From positions 21,818-85,817 of the forward strand of contig QCKG01000008.1 of assembly GCA_003215535.1 (NCBI GenBank): a DNA stretch of 64,000 nucleotides, in the 5' to 3' direction. The notes under the pieces were generated by a model. It worked only from the letters and a program-made list of their open reading frames with translations, made no database searches and was not told the DNA's origin. Each line of letters opens with the position of its first letter. The first letter of the stretch is position 1. Positions 25,701 to 34,831 of the stretch are shown here, piece after piece. This DNA is from Prochlorococcus sp. AG-409-L18 (GTDB lineage: Bacteria > Cyanobacteriota > Cyanobacteriia > PCC-6307 > Cyanobiaceae). The position numbers and the translations under genes are program-made.

Positions 25701-25988
25701 GGTGGTGTTGGACTCAACCTGACCAGAGCTAGTCACGTATTCCACATAGACCGATGGTGGAATCCTGCTGTAGAAAATCAAGCTACTGATAGAGCTTATC
25801 GAATTGGTCAAGTCAATAGAGTAATGGTGCACAAATTCATTACAAGTGGATCAGTTGAAGAAAAAATTGATCAAATGATTCGAGAGAAATCTCGCCTTGC
25901 TGAAGACATTATCGGTTCAGGCGAAGAATGGTTAGGCAACCTTGGTGTAAGTGAGTTACGTAAACTTGTCGCCCTAGAAGAGAATTAA
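22794..25988 (+). CDS. SNF2/Swi2-family helicase
   Basis: 1064 residues. The N-terminal 550 residues are the bacterial SNF2-associated region. The ATPase follows: LADDMGLGKTIQLLAF (Walker A) near 608, VLLIAPTSVLTNWKRE, VVIDEAQAIKNPS (DEAQ, motif II), ALTGTPVENRVSELW (motif III). The second RecA domain holds FLHGSTSKSERQALVDRF, LSLKAGGVGLNLTRAS and DRAYRIGQ (motif VI). Such proteins remodel nucleic-acid-protein complexes. The next gene, 15 bases away, encodes a SWIM zinc-finger protein, the usual partner in cyanobacteria and other bacteria. Confidence 0.93.
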   Translation: MSLLHATWLPAIRTPTSSGRPALLVWADTWRVANPTGPGETPAIHPFTLDPKGLRTWLNDKDLLPDGIIDATACLTLPSRAIKPRGQTKLQSSIQDQREPGWTGLPLQAGEPIPKQCEWWPWQVQGLAIEPGAATTWLSKLPLSGHNPDLGEELRWWSHLQRWALSLIARERWLPQVELSKGECYPHRARWVPLLNREDDRRRLEELAAGLPLVATCALPWREPTGKRSNRITRLRPEAMRESNPVASCRPRSGRLRVATLLEDLVDAQLRKGFEPQTEGLDPLLTAWQEALGSENGVIKLPDDEIQRLATASNHWREGITGNVAPARACLELFTPSEGEDLWELRFALQAEADPALKVPAGTAWAAGAEVLQLGEVRVEHPGEVLLEGLGRALTVFQPLERGLENATPKSMQLTPAEAFVLVRTAANQLRDVGVGVELPPSLSGGLASRLGLAINAELSKKSRGFTLGESLQWKWELMIGGVTLTLKDLERLAGKRSPLVRHKGAWIELRPNDLKNAEHFCSANTNISLDDAIRLTTTEGDTLMRLPVHRFEAGPRLQGVLAQYHQQKAPDPLPAPEGFCGQLRPYQERGLGWLSFLNRFDQGACLADDMGLGKTIQLLAFLQHLKTEKELKRPVLLIAPTSVLTNWKREALSFTPNLEVQEHYGPKRPSTTADLHKTLKGVDLILTSYGLMQRDIELLETIDWQGVVIDEAQAIKNPSAKQSQATRDIAKPGKNNRFRIALTGTPVENRVSELWALMDFLNPRVLGEEDFFRQRYQLPIERYGDMSSLRDLKSRVSPFILRRLKTDKAIISDLPEKVELSEWVGLSKEQKKLYRKTVEETLDAIATSPKGQRHGKILGLLTRLKQICNHPSLALKEVVVSNDFIDHSAKLQRLEEILEEVIEAGDRALLFTQFAEWGHLLKIYLEKRWRFEVPFLHGSTSKSERQALVDRFQEDPRGPQLFLLSLKAGGVGLNLTRASHVFHIDRWWNPAVENQATDRAYRIGQVNRVMVHKFITSGSVEEKIDQMIREKSRLAEDIIGSGEEWLGNLGVSELRKLVALEEN

Positions 25989-26003
25989 AATCCAACAAAT
26001 AAC

Positions 26004-26903
26004 ATGACCAATCCACCTGCAAACAACCTAAATATCACCACTGCTCTCACTGATCAAGGGCTTGGTGAACAACCTTGGTGGGTAGAACAATGGATGGAAT
26101 TAATCAATTCCTACAGATTCAAAAAACGACTGGAGAGAGCCTGGACGTATGCAAGAGAAGGAAATGTCACATCCATTCGTTTTGAAGGGCGTAGAGTTCA
26201 CGCAAGAGTGCAAGGAACTGACGAAGACCCCTACAAAGTGAAGCTCTGGCTTGATGTACTCAATGACGAAGACTGGAGCTATGTACTTGAAGCGTTGACC
26301 CAAAAAGCACGCTGGTCCGCACAACTGCTTGCAGGAATAATGCCTTCAGATATAGAAAGAGCCTTTGCCGCAAGCGGCCGACGCCTATTTCCATTCAAAC
26401 TACAAGAAGTACGCAGCGAATGTAATTGCCCAGATAAAGCAAACCCCTGCAAACATATAAGCGCAATATATTTTCTGATGGGCGATCGCTTTAGCGAAGA
26501 TCCCTTTGTGCTCTTTCAATTGAGGGGTCGTACTAGAGAGAAATTACTTACTGATCTCGCAGAGCAACGCCGTCAAGTACTTGCAAATCTTACAAAAACA
26601 ACTAGGCAAAATAGTGATCATCCTGAGAGTAAGCCTATTTGCTATGAGCTGCCTATTCCCACTCATCCAGCAATCCAAAACCCTAGCCTCTGGTGGCAAT
26701 ACGAAGGCAATCTAAATGCTGATTTAGTCGTAATTACACCCTCACTTGATGGAGAGGGTGGTCTAAATGCAGCCGGAGATTTACCACTAGCCGAAGATCC
26801 AAAATTTCCAGAAGCACGCCAAAGATTCTTAAATCATTTACATGAGCAAGGACAACATCTTGCTCAAAAAGCAATGTTGCAAGCCATGGCAGGTGACAAT
26901 TAA
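26004..26903 (+). CDS. SWIM zinc-finger protein, helicase partner
   Basis: 299 residues. A SWIM zinc finger, CNCPDKANPCKH, lies near residues 147-158; the Cys-x-Cys...Cys-x-His spacing is right. Upstream, residues 35-130 hold a conserved basic domain (RAWTYAREGNVTSIRFEGRR). SWIM fingers bind DNA or protein. It starts 15 bases after the SNF2 gene, so the two are surely cotranscribed and likely act together. Specific function unknown. Confidence 0.88.
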   Translation: MTNPPANNLNITTALTDQGLGEQPWWVEQWMELINSYRFKKRLERAWTYAREGNVTSIRFEGRRVHARVQGTDEDPYKVKLWLDVLNDEDWSYVLEALTQKARWSAQLLAGIMPSDIERAFAASGRRLFPFKLQEVRSECNCPDKANPCKHISAIYFLMGDRFSEDPFVLFQLRGRTREKLLTDLAEQRRQVLANLTKTTRQNSDHPESKPICYELPIPTHPAIQNPSLWWQYEGNLNADLVVITPSLDGEGGLNAAGDLPLAEDPKFPEARQRFLNHLHEQGQHLAQKAMLQAMAGDN

Positions 26904-27259
26904 GGTGCTAGCATCTACTTAAAGACCTACAAAAATAGAGCTCCTAATAAGAAAGAATATTCAAATTTTCAACAAGTAAATGTACACTTTTGTAGGTAAA
27001 GGTTCATTAGAGAATATTTAAAAACTACTTTGATCTAAGAGTCGTAATAAATAATGAAAAATCAAATTTCTAAGAACCACCTTTCTCTCTACTGACAGCA
27101 TTACAAAAATAAGCCCAAATCTTGAACAATCAAAATCTAAAGTCACTCACTTCACATGAAACTTGAAGAAGATTTGCTATGGCTAAGAAGTTTCTCCAAT
27201 AAAGCACCATTGACTACAAATATGCAGATCTCTCGTAAGATCCTGCAAAAAGAAACAGC
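26904..27259. other. intergenic region upstream of the TRAP operon
   Basis: About 355 bases, AT-rich, with no coding frame or strong hairpin recognised. It should hold the end of the helicase-SWIM transcript and the promoter of the TRAP genes. Confidence 0.45.
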
Positions 27260-28369
27260 ATGCAACGAAGGCAAATCCTAGGATCTGGTGCCACAGCGCT
27301 CACAGCTGCAGTCGGAACAGGGTTACTGAGCTCATGCCAAATCCGTCGAAAAGGTAGCACAAGCAACATTAGTGGCCCTCCAAAAATTCGTTGGAGAATG
27401 GCTACAAGCTGGCCTCTTTCATTAGATACGATTTTTGGAGGTGCTTCAACAATTAGCCAACGGGTGGATGCCCTAAGTAGTGGCAATTTCCAAATCAAAC
27501 CCTATGCAGCGGGAGAATTAGTACCAGGACTTGAGGTGCTGGATGCTGTAAAAGCAGGTTCTGTTGAATGCGGCCATACAGCCAGTTACTACTACAAAGG
27601 TAAGAATCCAAGTTTTGCCTTTGGCACCTCCGTACCTTTTGGCTTAACAGCCCAACAGCAAAATGCTTGGCTATACGAGGCTGGTGGGATAGAAGCAATG
27701 AACCAATGTTTTGCTGATTTTGGTGTCATTAGTTTCCCAGCTGGCAATACAGGAGCACAAATGGGTGGGTGGTTCAAACAAAAGCTTGAAGGGATCCAAT
27801 CGCTCCAAGGTCTAAAAATGCGTATACCAGGGCTGGGCGGAGAAGTCATGGCCCAATTAGGGGTCAATGTTCAGGTTCTCCCAGGAGGCGAGGTATATCT
27901 CGCCCTTGACCGTGGTGCAATTGATGCAGCCGAATGGACAGGTCCATATGACGATGAAAAACTTGGGTTTGCCAGAGCAGCACGTTTTTATTACTACCCA
28001 GGTTGGTGGGAACCTGGACCAACACTAAATGCCCTAGTTAATCAAAAAGCCTGGAACAATCTTCCTGTGGAATACAAAGCAATATTTAACACTGCTTGCT
28101 ACGAAGCCAACATAACGATGCTCAGTAAATATGACACGCTCAATGGCGCAGCTTTACAACGACTCATCCAAGCTGGGACTGAACTAGTTCCCTACGAAGA
28201 CGAAATTCTTGAAGCTGCTCAAAACGCAGCATACCAACTCTATGCAGACATCTCTTTAAAAGACAAAAACTTTCGGAGCCTGTTTGACCAATGGCAAAAG
28301 TTTCGTTCTGAAATTCTTTCGTGGAATAAGGTGAACGAGTTTTCATTTTCACGCTTTACTTATTCTTAA
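27260..28369 (+). CDS. dctP: TRAP transporter solute-binding protein (DctP family)
   Basis: 369 residues. It captures small carboxylates outside the membrane for the DctQM permease. The N-terminus MQRRQILGSGATALTAAVG with two Arg and a hydrophobic stretch ending LLSSC looks like a Tat-type lipoprotein signal. The DctP fold is clear: WRMATSWPLS, PYAAGELVPGLEVLDAVKAG, VSFPAGNTGAQMGGWF and GLKMRIPGLGGEVMAQLG (the carboxylate-binding Arg region). It resembles the subgroup binding 2-oxo acids and related compounds; the substrate cannot be fixed from sequence. First of three genes, dctP-dctQ-dctM. Confidence 0.9.
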   Translation: MQRRQILGSGATALTAAVGTGLLSSCQIRRKGSTSNISGPPKIRWRMATSWPLSLDTIFGGASTISQRVDALSSGNFQIKPYAAGELVPGLEVLDAVKAGSVECGHTASYYYKGKNPSFAFGTSVPFGLTAQQQNAWLYEAGGIEAMNQCFADFGVISFPAGNTGAQMGGWFKQKLEGIQSLQGLKMRIPGLGGEVMAQLGVNVQVLPGGEVYLALDRGAIDAAEWTGPYDDEKLGFARAARFYYYPGWWEPGPTLNALVNQKAWNNLPVEYKAIFNTACYEANITMLSKYDTLNGAALQRLIQAGTELVPYEDEILEAAQNAAYQLYADISLKDKNFRSLFDQWQKFRSEILSWNKVNEFSFSRFTYS

Positions 28370-28383
28370 ATAAAAGGAGTAAT

Positions 28384-28950
28384 ATGAGCAAATGGCTAGC
28401 CATCGCAAATGCACTAAATAATCTCAATCAAACAATTGCAATCATTGCAAGATGGTCAGTGGTGTTAATGCTGGGTTTAGGAGTCTGGAATGTAATTGGA
28501 AGATATGTTGGTGTAGCCATTGGATATAACCTCAGCTCAAATCGATTAATTGAAGGTCAATGGTATCTATTTGACCTAATTTTTTTGTTGGGGTTGGGAT
28601 GGACACTTCAACGTCAAGGTCACGTAAGAGTAGATGTTTTACAAGGAAGGTGGGGAAGCAAGCGTAAAGCAAAAATAGAGCTCCTTGGAACACTGCTCTT
28701 ACTATTACCTTTCACTATCGGAGTTATGGTTATCTCAATCGAACCAGCTCTACAGTCATGGATTATCAACGAAGCTTCTCCAGATCCTGATGGCCTCCCT
28801 CGTTACTGGGTTAAAACCCTAATTCCTATTGGCTTTCTTCTGTTAACACTGCAAGGAATCTCAGAACTAATTCAAAACTGGGTAAAACTCAAAAGATCAG
28901 CCATCGTGCAGAAATCACAAACAAAAAGTCAGGTATTAAATCTTGATTGA
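28384..28950 (+). CDS. dctQ: TRAP transporter small membrane subunit
   Basis: 188 residues with four membrane segments (near 18-40, 60-78, 99-119 and 148-166). The pattern WYLFDLIFLLGLGWTLQRQGHVRVDVL is the DctQ signature (short loop with Arg-x-Asp between helices 2 and 3). A GGAGT lies just before the ATG. It overlaps the dctM start by eight bases, typical of translational coupling. Confidence 0.9.
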   Translation: MSKWLAIANALNNLNQTIAIIARWSVVLMLGLGVWNVIGRYVGVAIGYNLSSNRLIEGQWYLFDLIFLLGLGWTLQRQGHVRVDVLQGRWGSKRKAKIELLGTLLLLLPFTIGVMVISIEPALQSWIINEASPDPDGLPRYWVKTLIPIGFLLLTLQGISELIQNWVKLKRSAIVQKSQTKSQVLNLD

Positions 28951-30310
28951 AGTCGAAATTCTGGGGTATGTAATCAGCATTGACCCAACAATAGTACTAG
29001 GGCCAGGAATGTTTATATGCCTAGTACTAGTTCTTTTAAGCGGCTATCCAGTTGCATTCTGCCTAGGTGGTATTGCGTTTATCTTCTCTCTAATAGGAAT
29101 AACAGTTGGTGAAATTGATCCCAATTTTCTAACAGCTCTCCCTCAGAGAATCTTGGGAATCATGGCCAACTTCACGTTGTTAGCTATACCCGCCTTTATT
29201 TTTATGGGAGCGATGCTTGAAGCATCTGGCATCGCCGAGCGACTTCTAGAGAGTATGAGCCAGCTTCTAGGAAGGATTCGTGGAGGATTAGCCCTTGCAG
29301 TAGTTCTTGTTGGATCATTACTTGCCGCAACAACTGGAGTCGTTGCGGCAACGGTAACAACTATGGGCCTGATCTCACTGCCAGCAATGCAGCGCGCAGG
29401 TTATAACAACTCCCTAGCAACAGGCGTAATCGCCGCATCGGGAACGCTAGGCCAAATAATTCCACCAAGCATTGTGTTGGTTGTCCTTGGAGATCAACTA
29501 GGAATATCAGTTGGAGATCTATTCCTAGGTTCACTAATTCCAGGAATTTTAATGGCCAGCGCTTTTGCTATCTACGTAATAGTCATTAGCGCTTTAAAGC
29601 CGGAACTCGCCCCTGAACAAAAACAGGTCAACCTAGATCCATTACAAATTTACAAATTAATACGAGCAATCATTCCTCCCCTTGGCTTGATCTTACTAGT
29701 TCTTGGAAGCATCTTCTTTGGAGTCGCAACGCCAACCGAAGCAGGAACGATTGGCGCAATTGGAGCCATAGGTTTAGCCGGAATAAATGGAGGGTTCAGT
29801 CGGAAAACCCTTTCAAAAGTTTGCGATGAAACGCTTAGAACTACATCAATGGTTATGGCAATTTTACTTGGATCAACTGCCTTTAGCCTCGTATTCAGAG
29901 GCATAGGTGGAGATGAACTCATTGCCAACATTTTACTAAATCTTCCAGGAGGAAAAATTGGTTTCATAATTTTCAGCATGCTTATTATCTTCTTCTTAGG
30001 GTTTTTTATCGACTTCTTCGAGATTGCATTTATCGCAGTTCCTCTGCTCCTACCAGCAGCACGACAACTCCTAGGACCAGACGCTCTTTTATGGCTAGGT
30101 GTAATTATCGGTGCAAATTTACAAACTTCCTTTTTAACGCCACCTTTTGGATTCGCACTTTTCTATCTCAGAGGAGTAGCTTCAGCATCAATTACAACTA
30201 AAGAAATCTATAGAGGCGCTCTGCCATTCGTTGCTCTTCAAATTTGTGTTTTATTACTCATAATTATGATTCCTGGGCTAGTTAACTGGCTCCCGAACCT
30301 TTCTTGGTAG
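28943..30310 (+). CDS. dctM: TRAP transporter large membrane subunit
   Basis: 455 residues with about twelve membrane helices, the sodium-driven channel part of the TRAP transporter. GVVAATVTTMGLISLPAMQ, AASGTLGQIIPPSIVLV and the late ANLQTSFLTPPFGFALFYL are the typical DctM motifs (two inverted halves, each with a Gly/Pro-rich re-entrant loop). TTG start overlapping the end of dctQ. With dctP it makes a complete uptake system. Confidence 0.92.
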   Translation: MIEVEILGYVISIDPTIVLGPGMFICLVLVLLSGYPVAFCLGGIAFIFSLIGITVGEIDPNFLTALPQRILGIMANFTLLAIPAFIFMGAMLEASGIAERLLESMSQLLGRIRGGLALAVVLVGSLLAATTGVVAATVTTMGLISLPAMQRAGYNNSLATGVIAASGTLGQIIPPSIVLVVLGDQLGISVGDLFLGSLIPGILMASAFAIYVIVISALKPELAPEQKQVNLDPLQIYKLIRAIIPPLGLILLVLGSIFFGVATPTEAGTIGAIGAIGLAGINGGFSRKTLSKVCDETLRTTSMVMAILLGSTAFSLVFRGIGGDELIANILLNLPGGKIGFIIFSMLIIFFLGFFIDFFEIAFIAVPLLLPAARQLLGPDALLWLGVIIGANLQTSFLTPPFGFALFYLRGVASASITTKEIYRGALPFVALQICVLLLIIMIPGLVNWLPNLSW

Positions 30311-30404
30311 TGAAGTCTTAACGAGTTTGGTATTTTCATGATAGAGGCTCTGCCACAATGTACTCCAGTCCTTCTTAGAGTCTCCGGATTGGTTAAGGGT
30401 GAGC

Positions 30405-32165
30405 ATGGTAGCTACCACTTCAAGCACCACAAAAACTCCTAGACTGTCTCTTCAATGGCACTCTATTGGAGAAGACACAACTACTATTCGTTCCCTTGAC
30501 TGGGATAGGAGTCGTTTTGATATTGAATTTGGTTTGCGCAATGGAACGACTTACAACAGCTTCCTAATACAAGGCGCCAAAACAGCCCTAATAGATACCA
30601 GTCATATCAAATTTGAAAATAGCTGGCTTCCATTATTACAAGGGAAAATTAACCCAAAAGAAATTGATTACCTCATAGTTAGCCACACAGAACCTGATCA
30701 CTCAGGGCTAATAGCAAATTTACTCAATCTAAATCCGCAGATCGAAGTTATAGGTTCAAAAGTTGCCATTAAGTTTTTAGAAAATCAAATACATAGAAGC
30801 TTCAAAGCAAGGGCAGTCAAAAGTGGAGATACCCTTGATCTAGGAACGAGCTCATCCAGCCAGACTCATCATGTTTTTGAATTCCTGAGTGCACCTAATC
30901 TCCATTGGCCAGACACTATCTTTTCATTCGATCACGGCACAGGAATCCTTTTTACATGCGATGCCTTTGGACTTCACTATTGCTCAGAAAAAATATTCGA
31001 TGAAGACCCTGGAACAATAGCTCCTGATTTTCGCTTCTATTACGACTGTCTAATGGGACCAAATGCAAGAAGCGTTTTACAAGCCCTTAAGCGAATAGAA
31101 AAGCTTCCAAATCTTCAAACAATTGCCGTAGGTCATGGTCCATTACTGAAATATCATCTCAATCTTTGGATCAATGACTATCGAGAATGGAGTAGTCAAC
31201 GTAGCAAAGATGAAAACTATGTAGCCGTTTGCTATCTAAGTCAATACGGTTTCTGTGATCGCTTAAGTCAAGCTCTTGCGCATGGAATAAGCAAAGCAAA
31301 GTCACAAGTGCAATTAGTGGATTTACAAGAATCAGATCCTCAAGAACTAAGCGCTCTGATCGGAGAAGCAACTGCTGTAATAGTGCCAACTTGGCCTATC
31401 AAAGCTAATGCTAGCTTACAAGGTTCCATAGGAACCTTGCTTGCAGCCTTAAATCAAAAACAATGGCTTGGTGTTTACGATGCATTTGGTGGGAATGATG
31501 AACCAATCGATGTAGTTGCAAATCAAATAAACGCTCTTAGCCAAAAAGAAGCTTTTAAACCACTCAGAGTACGTGAAGTACCAGATAGCAATACATACCA
31601 GTACTTTGAAGAAGCTGGTACAGACTTAGGTCAAATTTTAAATCGCAAGAAAAATATTGCTATGACCAAAAGTATAAATGGAGATTTGGTAAAAGCATTA
31701 GGTCGAATCAGTGGTGGCCTTTACGTAGTAACAGCTAGTCAAGCCGAAGGTAACAGTACAAGGCGTAGCGCAATGATCGCGAGTTGGGTCAGTCAGGCAA
31801 GTTTTACCCCTCCCGGTCTAACAGTAGCTGTAGCTAAAGATCGCGCAATCGAAGCCTTCATGCAGATTGAAGATCGCTTTGTAGTCAATGTTCTAGAAGA
31901 AAACAACTATCTCCCTTTATTTCGCCACTTCCTAAAACGTTTCCCACCAGGAGCTGATCGCTTTGCAGATGTAGCCATACTAGAAGATGCTGCTCAAGGT
32001 GGACCAGTCCTAGTCCATGCACTTGCATTTCTAGATTGCGTTGTCAAACAACGGCTGGAGACACCAGACCATTGGATTATCTATGCATTAGTAGCTGGTG
32101 GAAACATCGCAAATGCTGATGCCAAAACAGCAGTCCATCACAGAAAAGTAGGTAATACATACTAA
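30405..32165 (+). CDS. flv3: flavodiiron protein, Flv3-type
   Basis: 586 residues from ATG 30405; AAGGG lies six bases upstream (a GTG at 30399 is possible). Three domains: metallo-beta-lactamase-like with the diiron ligands intact (VSHTEPDHSGL and GHGPLLKYH), flavodoxin-like near 270-410 and a C-terminal flavin-reductase domain (SWVSQASFTPPGLTVAV). In cyanobacteria Flv3 works with Flv1 to reduce oxygen to water at photosystem I. The complete His-x-Glu-x-Asp-His set marks the Flv3-like partner. It is followed by the Flv1-like gene with overlapping stop and start (TAATG). Confidence 0.9.
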   Translation: MVATTSSTTKTPRLSLQWHSIGEDTTTIRSLDWDRSRFDIEFGLRNGTTYNSFLIQGAKTALIDTSHIKFENSWLPLLQGKINPKEIDYLIVSHTEPDHSGLIANLLNLNPQIEVIGSKVAIKFLENQIHRSFKARAVKSGDTLDLGTSSSSQTHHVFEFLSAPNLHWPDTIFSFDHGTGILFTCDAFGLHYCSEKIFDEDPGTIAPDFRFYYDCLMGPNARSVLQALKRIEKLPNLQTIAVGHGPLLKYHLNLWINDYREWSSQRSKDENYVAVCYLSQYGFCDRLSQALAHGISKAKSQVQLVDLQESDPQELSALIGEATAVIVPTWPIKANASLQGSIGTLLAALNQKQWLGVYDAFGGNDEPIDVVANQINALSQKEAFKPLRVREVPDSNTYQYFEEAGTDLGQILNRKKNIAMTKSINGDLVKALGRISGGLYVVTASQAEGNSTRRSAMIASWVSQASFTPPGLTVAVAKDRAIEAFMQIEDRFVVNVLEENNYLPLFRHFLKRFPPGADRFADVAILEDAAQGGPVLVHALAFLDCVVKQRLETPDHWIIYALVAGGNIANADAKTAVHHRKVGNTY

Positions 32166-34012
32166 TGTCAAATTCACCGCAAACTCCTCCCAAAAACATA
32201 GAAACAGGTCGAGAAGTTATAAACATCTTGATTGAAGAAGGCTTCATAAGCCTTAGAGGCTTGAGTCCCAAAAGACTTCGCTTTGAAATTGAATATGGTC
32301 TTGAAAGAGGAAGCACCGCCAATTCATTCTTAATCACAACAAATGATGCCTCCAATGAGGATCTTCCACCTACTTTAATTCATCCACCTGGAGTAGCTTT
32401 TAAAGATATTTTCATTAAAAATCTTATTAGCAATCTTCCTGCTGGGAGCAAAGATCTCTTAGTGATTGTTGGACATGTAAACCCAAATCGGGTCTCTTTA
32501 TTACAAGCTTTGGCAACAATATTTACAAATATGAAATTAGTTTGTTCTGGCCCTGGGTCAAAATTGCTACAAGAAATCTGGCATCAACAAATACCTTCCA
32601 AAATAGAAAGTAAAACAAATCAAAACCATTCTGTTCCTAATATTCCTGAAATCCAAATTATAAAAAAGCAAGAAAGAATATTAATCAGCAATGGATATCA
32701 ATTGCGATTAATACCTGCACCTACAGCTCGCTGGCCTGGAGGACTACTTGCCTTTGAAGAAAATCTTGGGCTTCTGATGAGCGATAAATATTTTGCAGCA
32801 CACCTATGCACAAAAGATTGGGCAGAAGCGAACCGAAGTAGTACAGAAGAGGATCGACGTTATTATTTCGACTGTCTGATGGCTCCAATGGCCAATCAAG
32901 TAGACGCCTTAGTCGAAAAAATTGAAGAGCTAGACATTCAAACAATTGCTCCTGGACATGGTCCAGCTATAGATACTAGTTGGCGTAGTTTGCTTAAAGA
33001 CTATAGAAGATGGGGGGAAGGTCAGGAAAATTCCCTATCTAAAGTAGTTTTACTATTTGCAAGTGCCTATGGGAATACAGCAGCAATTGCTGATGCATTG
33101 GCAAATGGGGTAAGACGAACAGGGGTTCAAGTTGAAATTTTCAATTGTGAATTCACTCCAACTAATCAATTAATAAAAGCAATACAGTCAGCCGACGGAT
33201 ACCTCATTGGTTCTCCAACATTAGGCGGCCATGCTCCTACGCCAATCGTGTCAGCTTTAGGAACCTTACTGGCTGAAGGAAACAAAAAGAAGCCCGTAGG
33301 TGTTTTCGGGAGCTATGGATGGAGTGGTGAAGCCCTAGATCTTCTTGAAAGTAAACTCCGAGATGGGGGATTTGAATTTGGCTTTCAGCCAATCAAAATA
33401 AAGTTCAGTCCCGACCCTGCAATGATAAAAACCCTCGAAGAAACAGGAACATTATTTGGTCGAAATCTACAACAAGCAAAGAATCGTCAACAAAGACGTA
33501 CAGCTGCAGGAATGACTACAAGTCGTAGTGATTCGAAAGTGCTAGCACTGGGAAGAATTGTAGGGTCGTTATGTGTATTAATAGCCAAAAAGAATGGTGG
33601 AGAAGAAGAGTTAACTGGTGCAATGGTTGCAAGCTGGGTCAGTCAAGCGAGCTTTAACCCACCAGGCCTGAGTATCGCAGTCGCAAAAGACCGTGCCGTA
33701 GAAGCCCTGCTGCACTGTGATGATCGTTTTAGTCTGAATGTGCTGGCTTCAGGTCGAGAACAAAAGCTAATGAAACAATTCCTACAACCCTTCCCGCCCG
33801 GAGCAGACCGATTATTAGGCTTAACCCTCGATGAAAGTCCTGCAGGACAGCCAATACTGCCAGAGGCCCTCGCTTGGTTAGAAGGATGCGTCAAACAACG
33901 TATGGAATGTGGTGATCATTGGCTAATTTATGCAGAAATACTTCATGGACAAGTCCTAGACCAAAAAGGGATTACTGCTTTACACCATCGACGAACTGGA
34001 GCGAATTATTAA
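32165..34012 (+). CDS. flv1: flavodiiron protein, Flv1-type with altered diiron site
   Basis: 615 residues with the same three domains as its neighbour. In the metal-ligand position the canonical His-x-Glu-x-Asp-His is replaced by VGHVNPNRVSL (Asn for the acidic ligands), as known for Flv1-type partners, so the enzyme probably works only in a complex with Flv3. It carries ASAYGNTAAIADALANGVRR for FMN binding and SWVSQASFNPPGLSIAV in the reductase domain. It starts in the stop codon of flv3, so the two are translationally coupled. Confidence 0.88.
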   Translation: MSNSPQTPPKNIETGREVINILIEEGFISLRGLSPKRLRFEIEYGLERGSTANSFLITTNDASNEDLPPTLIHPPGVAFKDIFIKNLISNLPAGSKDLLVIVGHVNPNRVSLLQALATIFTNMKLVCSGPGSKLLQEIWHQQIPSKIESKTNQNHSVPNIPEIQIIKKQERILISNGYQLRLIPAPTARWPGGLLAFEENLGLLMSDKYFAAHLCTKDWAEANRSSTEEDRRYYFDCLMAPMANQVDALVEKIEELDIQTIAPGHGPAIDTSWRSLLKDYRRWGEGQENSLSKVVLLFASAYGNTAAIADALANGVRRTGVQVEIFNCEFTPTNQLIKAIQSADGYLIGSPTLGGHAPTPIVSALGTLLAEGNKKKPVGVFGSYGWSGEALDLLESKLRDGGFEFGFQPIKIKFSPDPAMIKTLEETGTLFGRNLQQAKNRQQRRTAAGMTTSRSDSKVLALGRIVGSLCVLIAKKNGGEEELTGAMVASWVSQASFNPPGLSIAVAKDRAVEALLHCDDRFSLNVLASGREQKLMKQFLQPFPPGADRLLGLTLDESPAGQPILPEALAWLEGCVKQRMECGDHWLIYAEILHGQVLDQKGITALHHRRTGANY

Positions 34013-34057
34013 CACTAGATTAAACAGAAGTTAAACCCTCCATCACCATCAACTCAA

Positions 34058-34582
34058 ATGATTCAAAACAACGATTTACTAATAATCACAGCAAGCAATG
34101 GTGAAAATCTAAAGCTTGCAAACCGATTTATACAAACAGGAAAAGAGCTGGGTGCGACACCAGAACTACTTGATCTAACCACACTTGATCTACCTCTTTA
34201 CAATCCACGAATTCATGCTGAATCAGGTGTGCCTGTTCTTGCGCGTCAACTCAATACTCAGATGTCCTCATATAAAAGGTGGGTAATTTGTGCGCCTGAA
34301 TACAATGGCTCGATTCCACCTGTCTTCACTAGTGCGCTCGCTTGGCTCTCAGTACAAGAAGAAGACTTTCGTCACTTATTCAATGGAAGACCAATCGCTA
34401 TAGCAAGTTTTTCGGGTGGTGGTGGCATGGAACTACTACTCTCCCTACGAATACAACTGACTCATCTAGGCGCACAAGTAGTAGGAAGACAACTCATGAG
34501 CAACAACAATAAGCCTGCAAAAGATGAGTCAATTAAAGAGCTCTTAGAGCGTCTAATGCAAATGGAACCACTGCAGCTCTAG
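34058..34582 (+). CDS. NADPH-dependent FMN reductase
   Basis: 174 residues, flavodoxin-like fold. LLIITASNGENLKLANRF near the N-terminus is the FMN-phosphate loop, WVICAPEYNGSIPPVFTSAL near 79-98 the flavin-contacting signature (PEYN), and IASFSGGGGMELLLSLR the NADPH loop. It lies 45 bases downstream of the flavodiiron pair on the same strand, which suggests a role in flavin or redox supply there. Function in detail unknown. Confidence 0.85.
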   Translation: MIQNNDLLIITASNGENLKLANRFIQTGKELGATPELLDLTTLDLPLYNPRIHAESGVPVLARQLNTQMSSYKRWVICAPEYNGSIPPVFTSALAWLSVQEEDFRHLFNGRPIAIASFSGGGGMELLLSLRIQLTHLGAQVVGRQLMSNNNKPAKDESIKELLERLMQMEPLQL

Positions 34583-34831
34583 ACAAAATCGCAAACATCA
34601 CCTCCAGCATCACTTCAAAACAGACCGAATATCAACCCAGACAAGATGCAAAACTTTGAAGCCAGCAATCACTAGATATGGGGTAATGGTTGAGCTATTA
34701 AAACAATTCAAAAATGTGATTTTCCACATCACTCAATCCAAGACAAGTTCTTGATATGAATACATTAAAGACAAAAAAACTAAACAAGAAAACTTAAGCC
34801 TGAGGAAATTCTAAAGAAATTCAGCAATTAA

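Noticed and set aside
28970..28983. GTAATCAGCATTGA resembling the argJ-end core
   Set aside because: It lies inside dctM coding sequence, is not in the argJ-end reading sense and has no repeats around it; a chance match.
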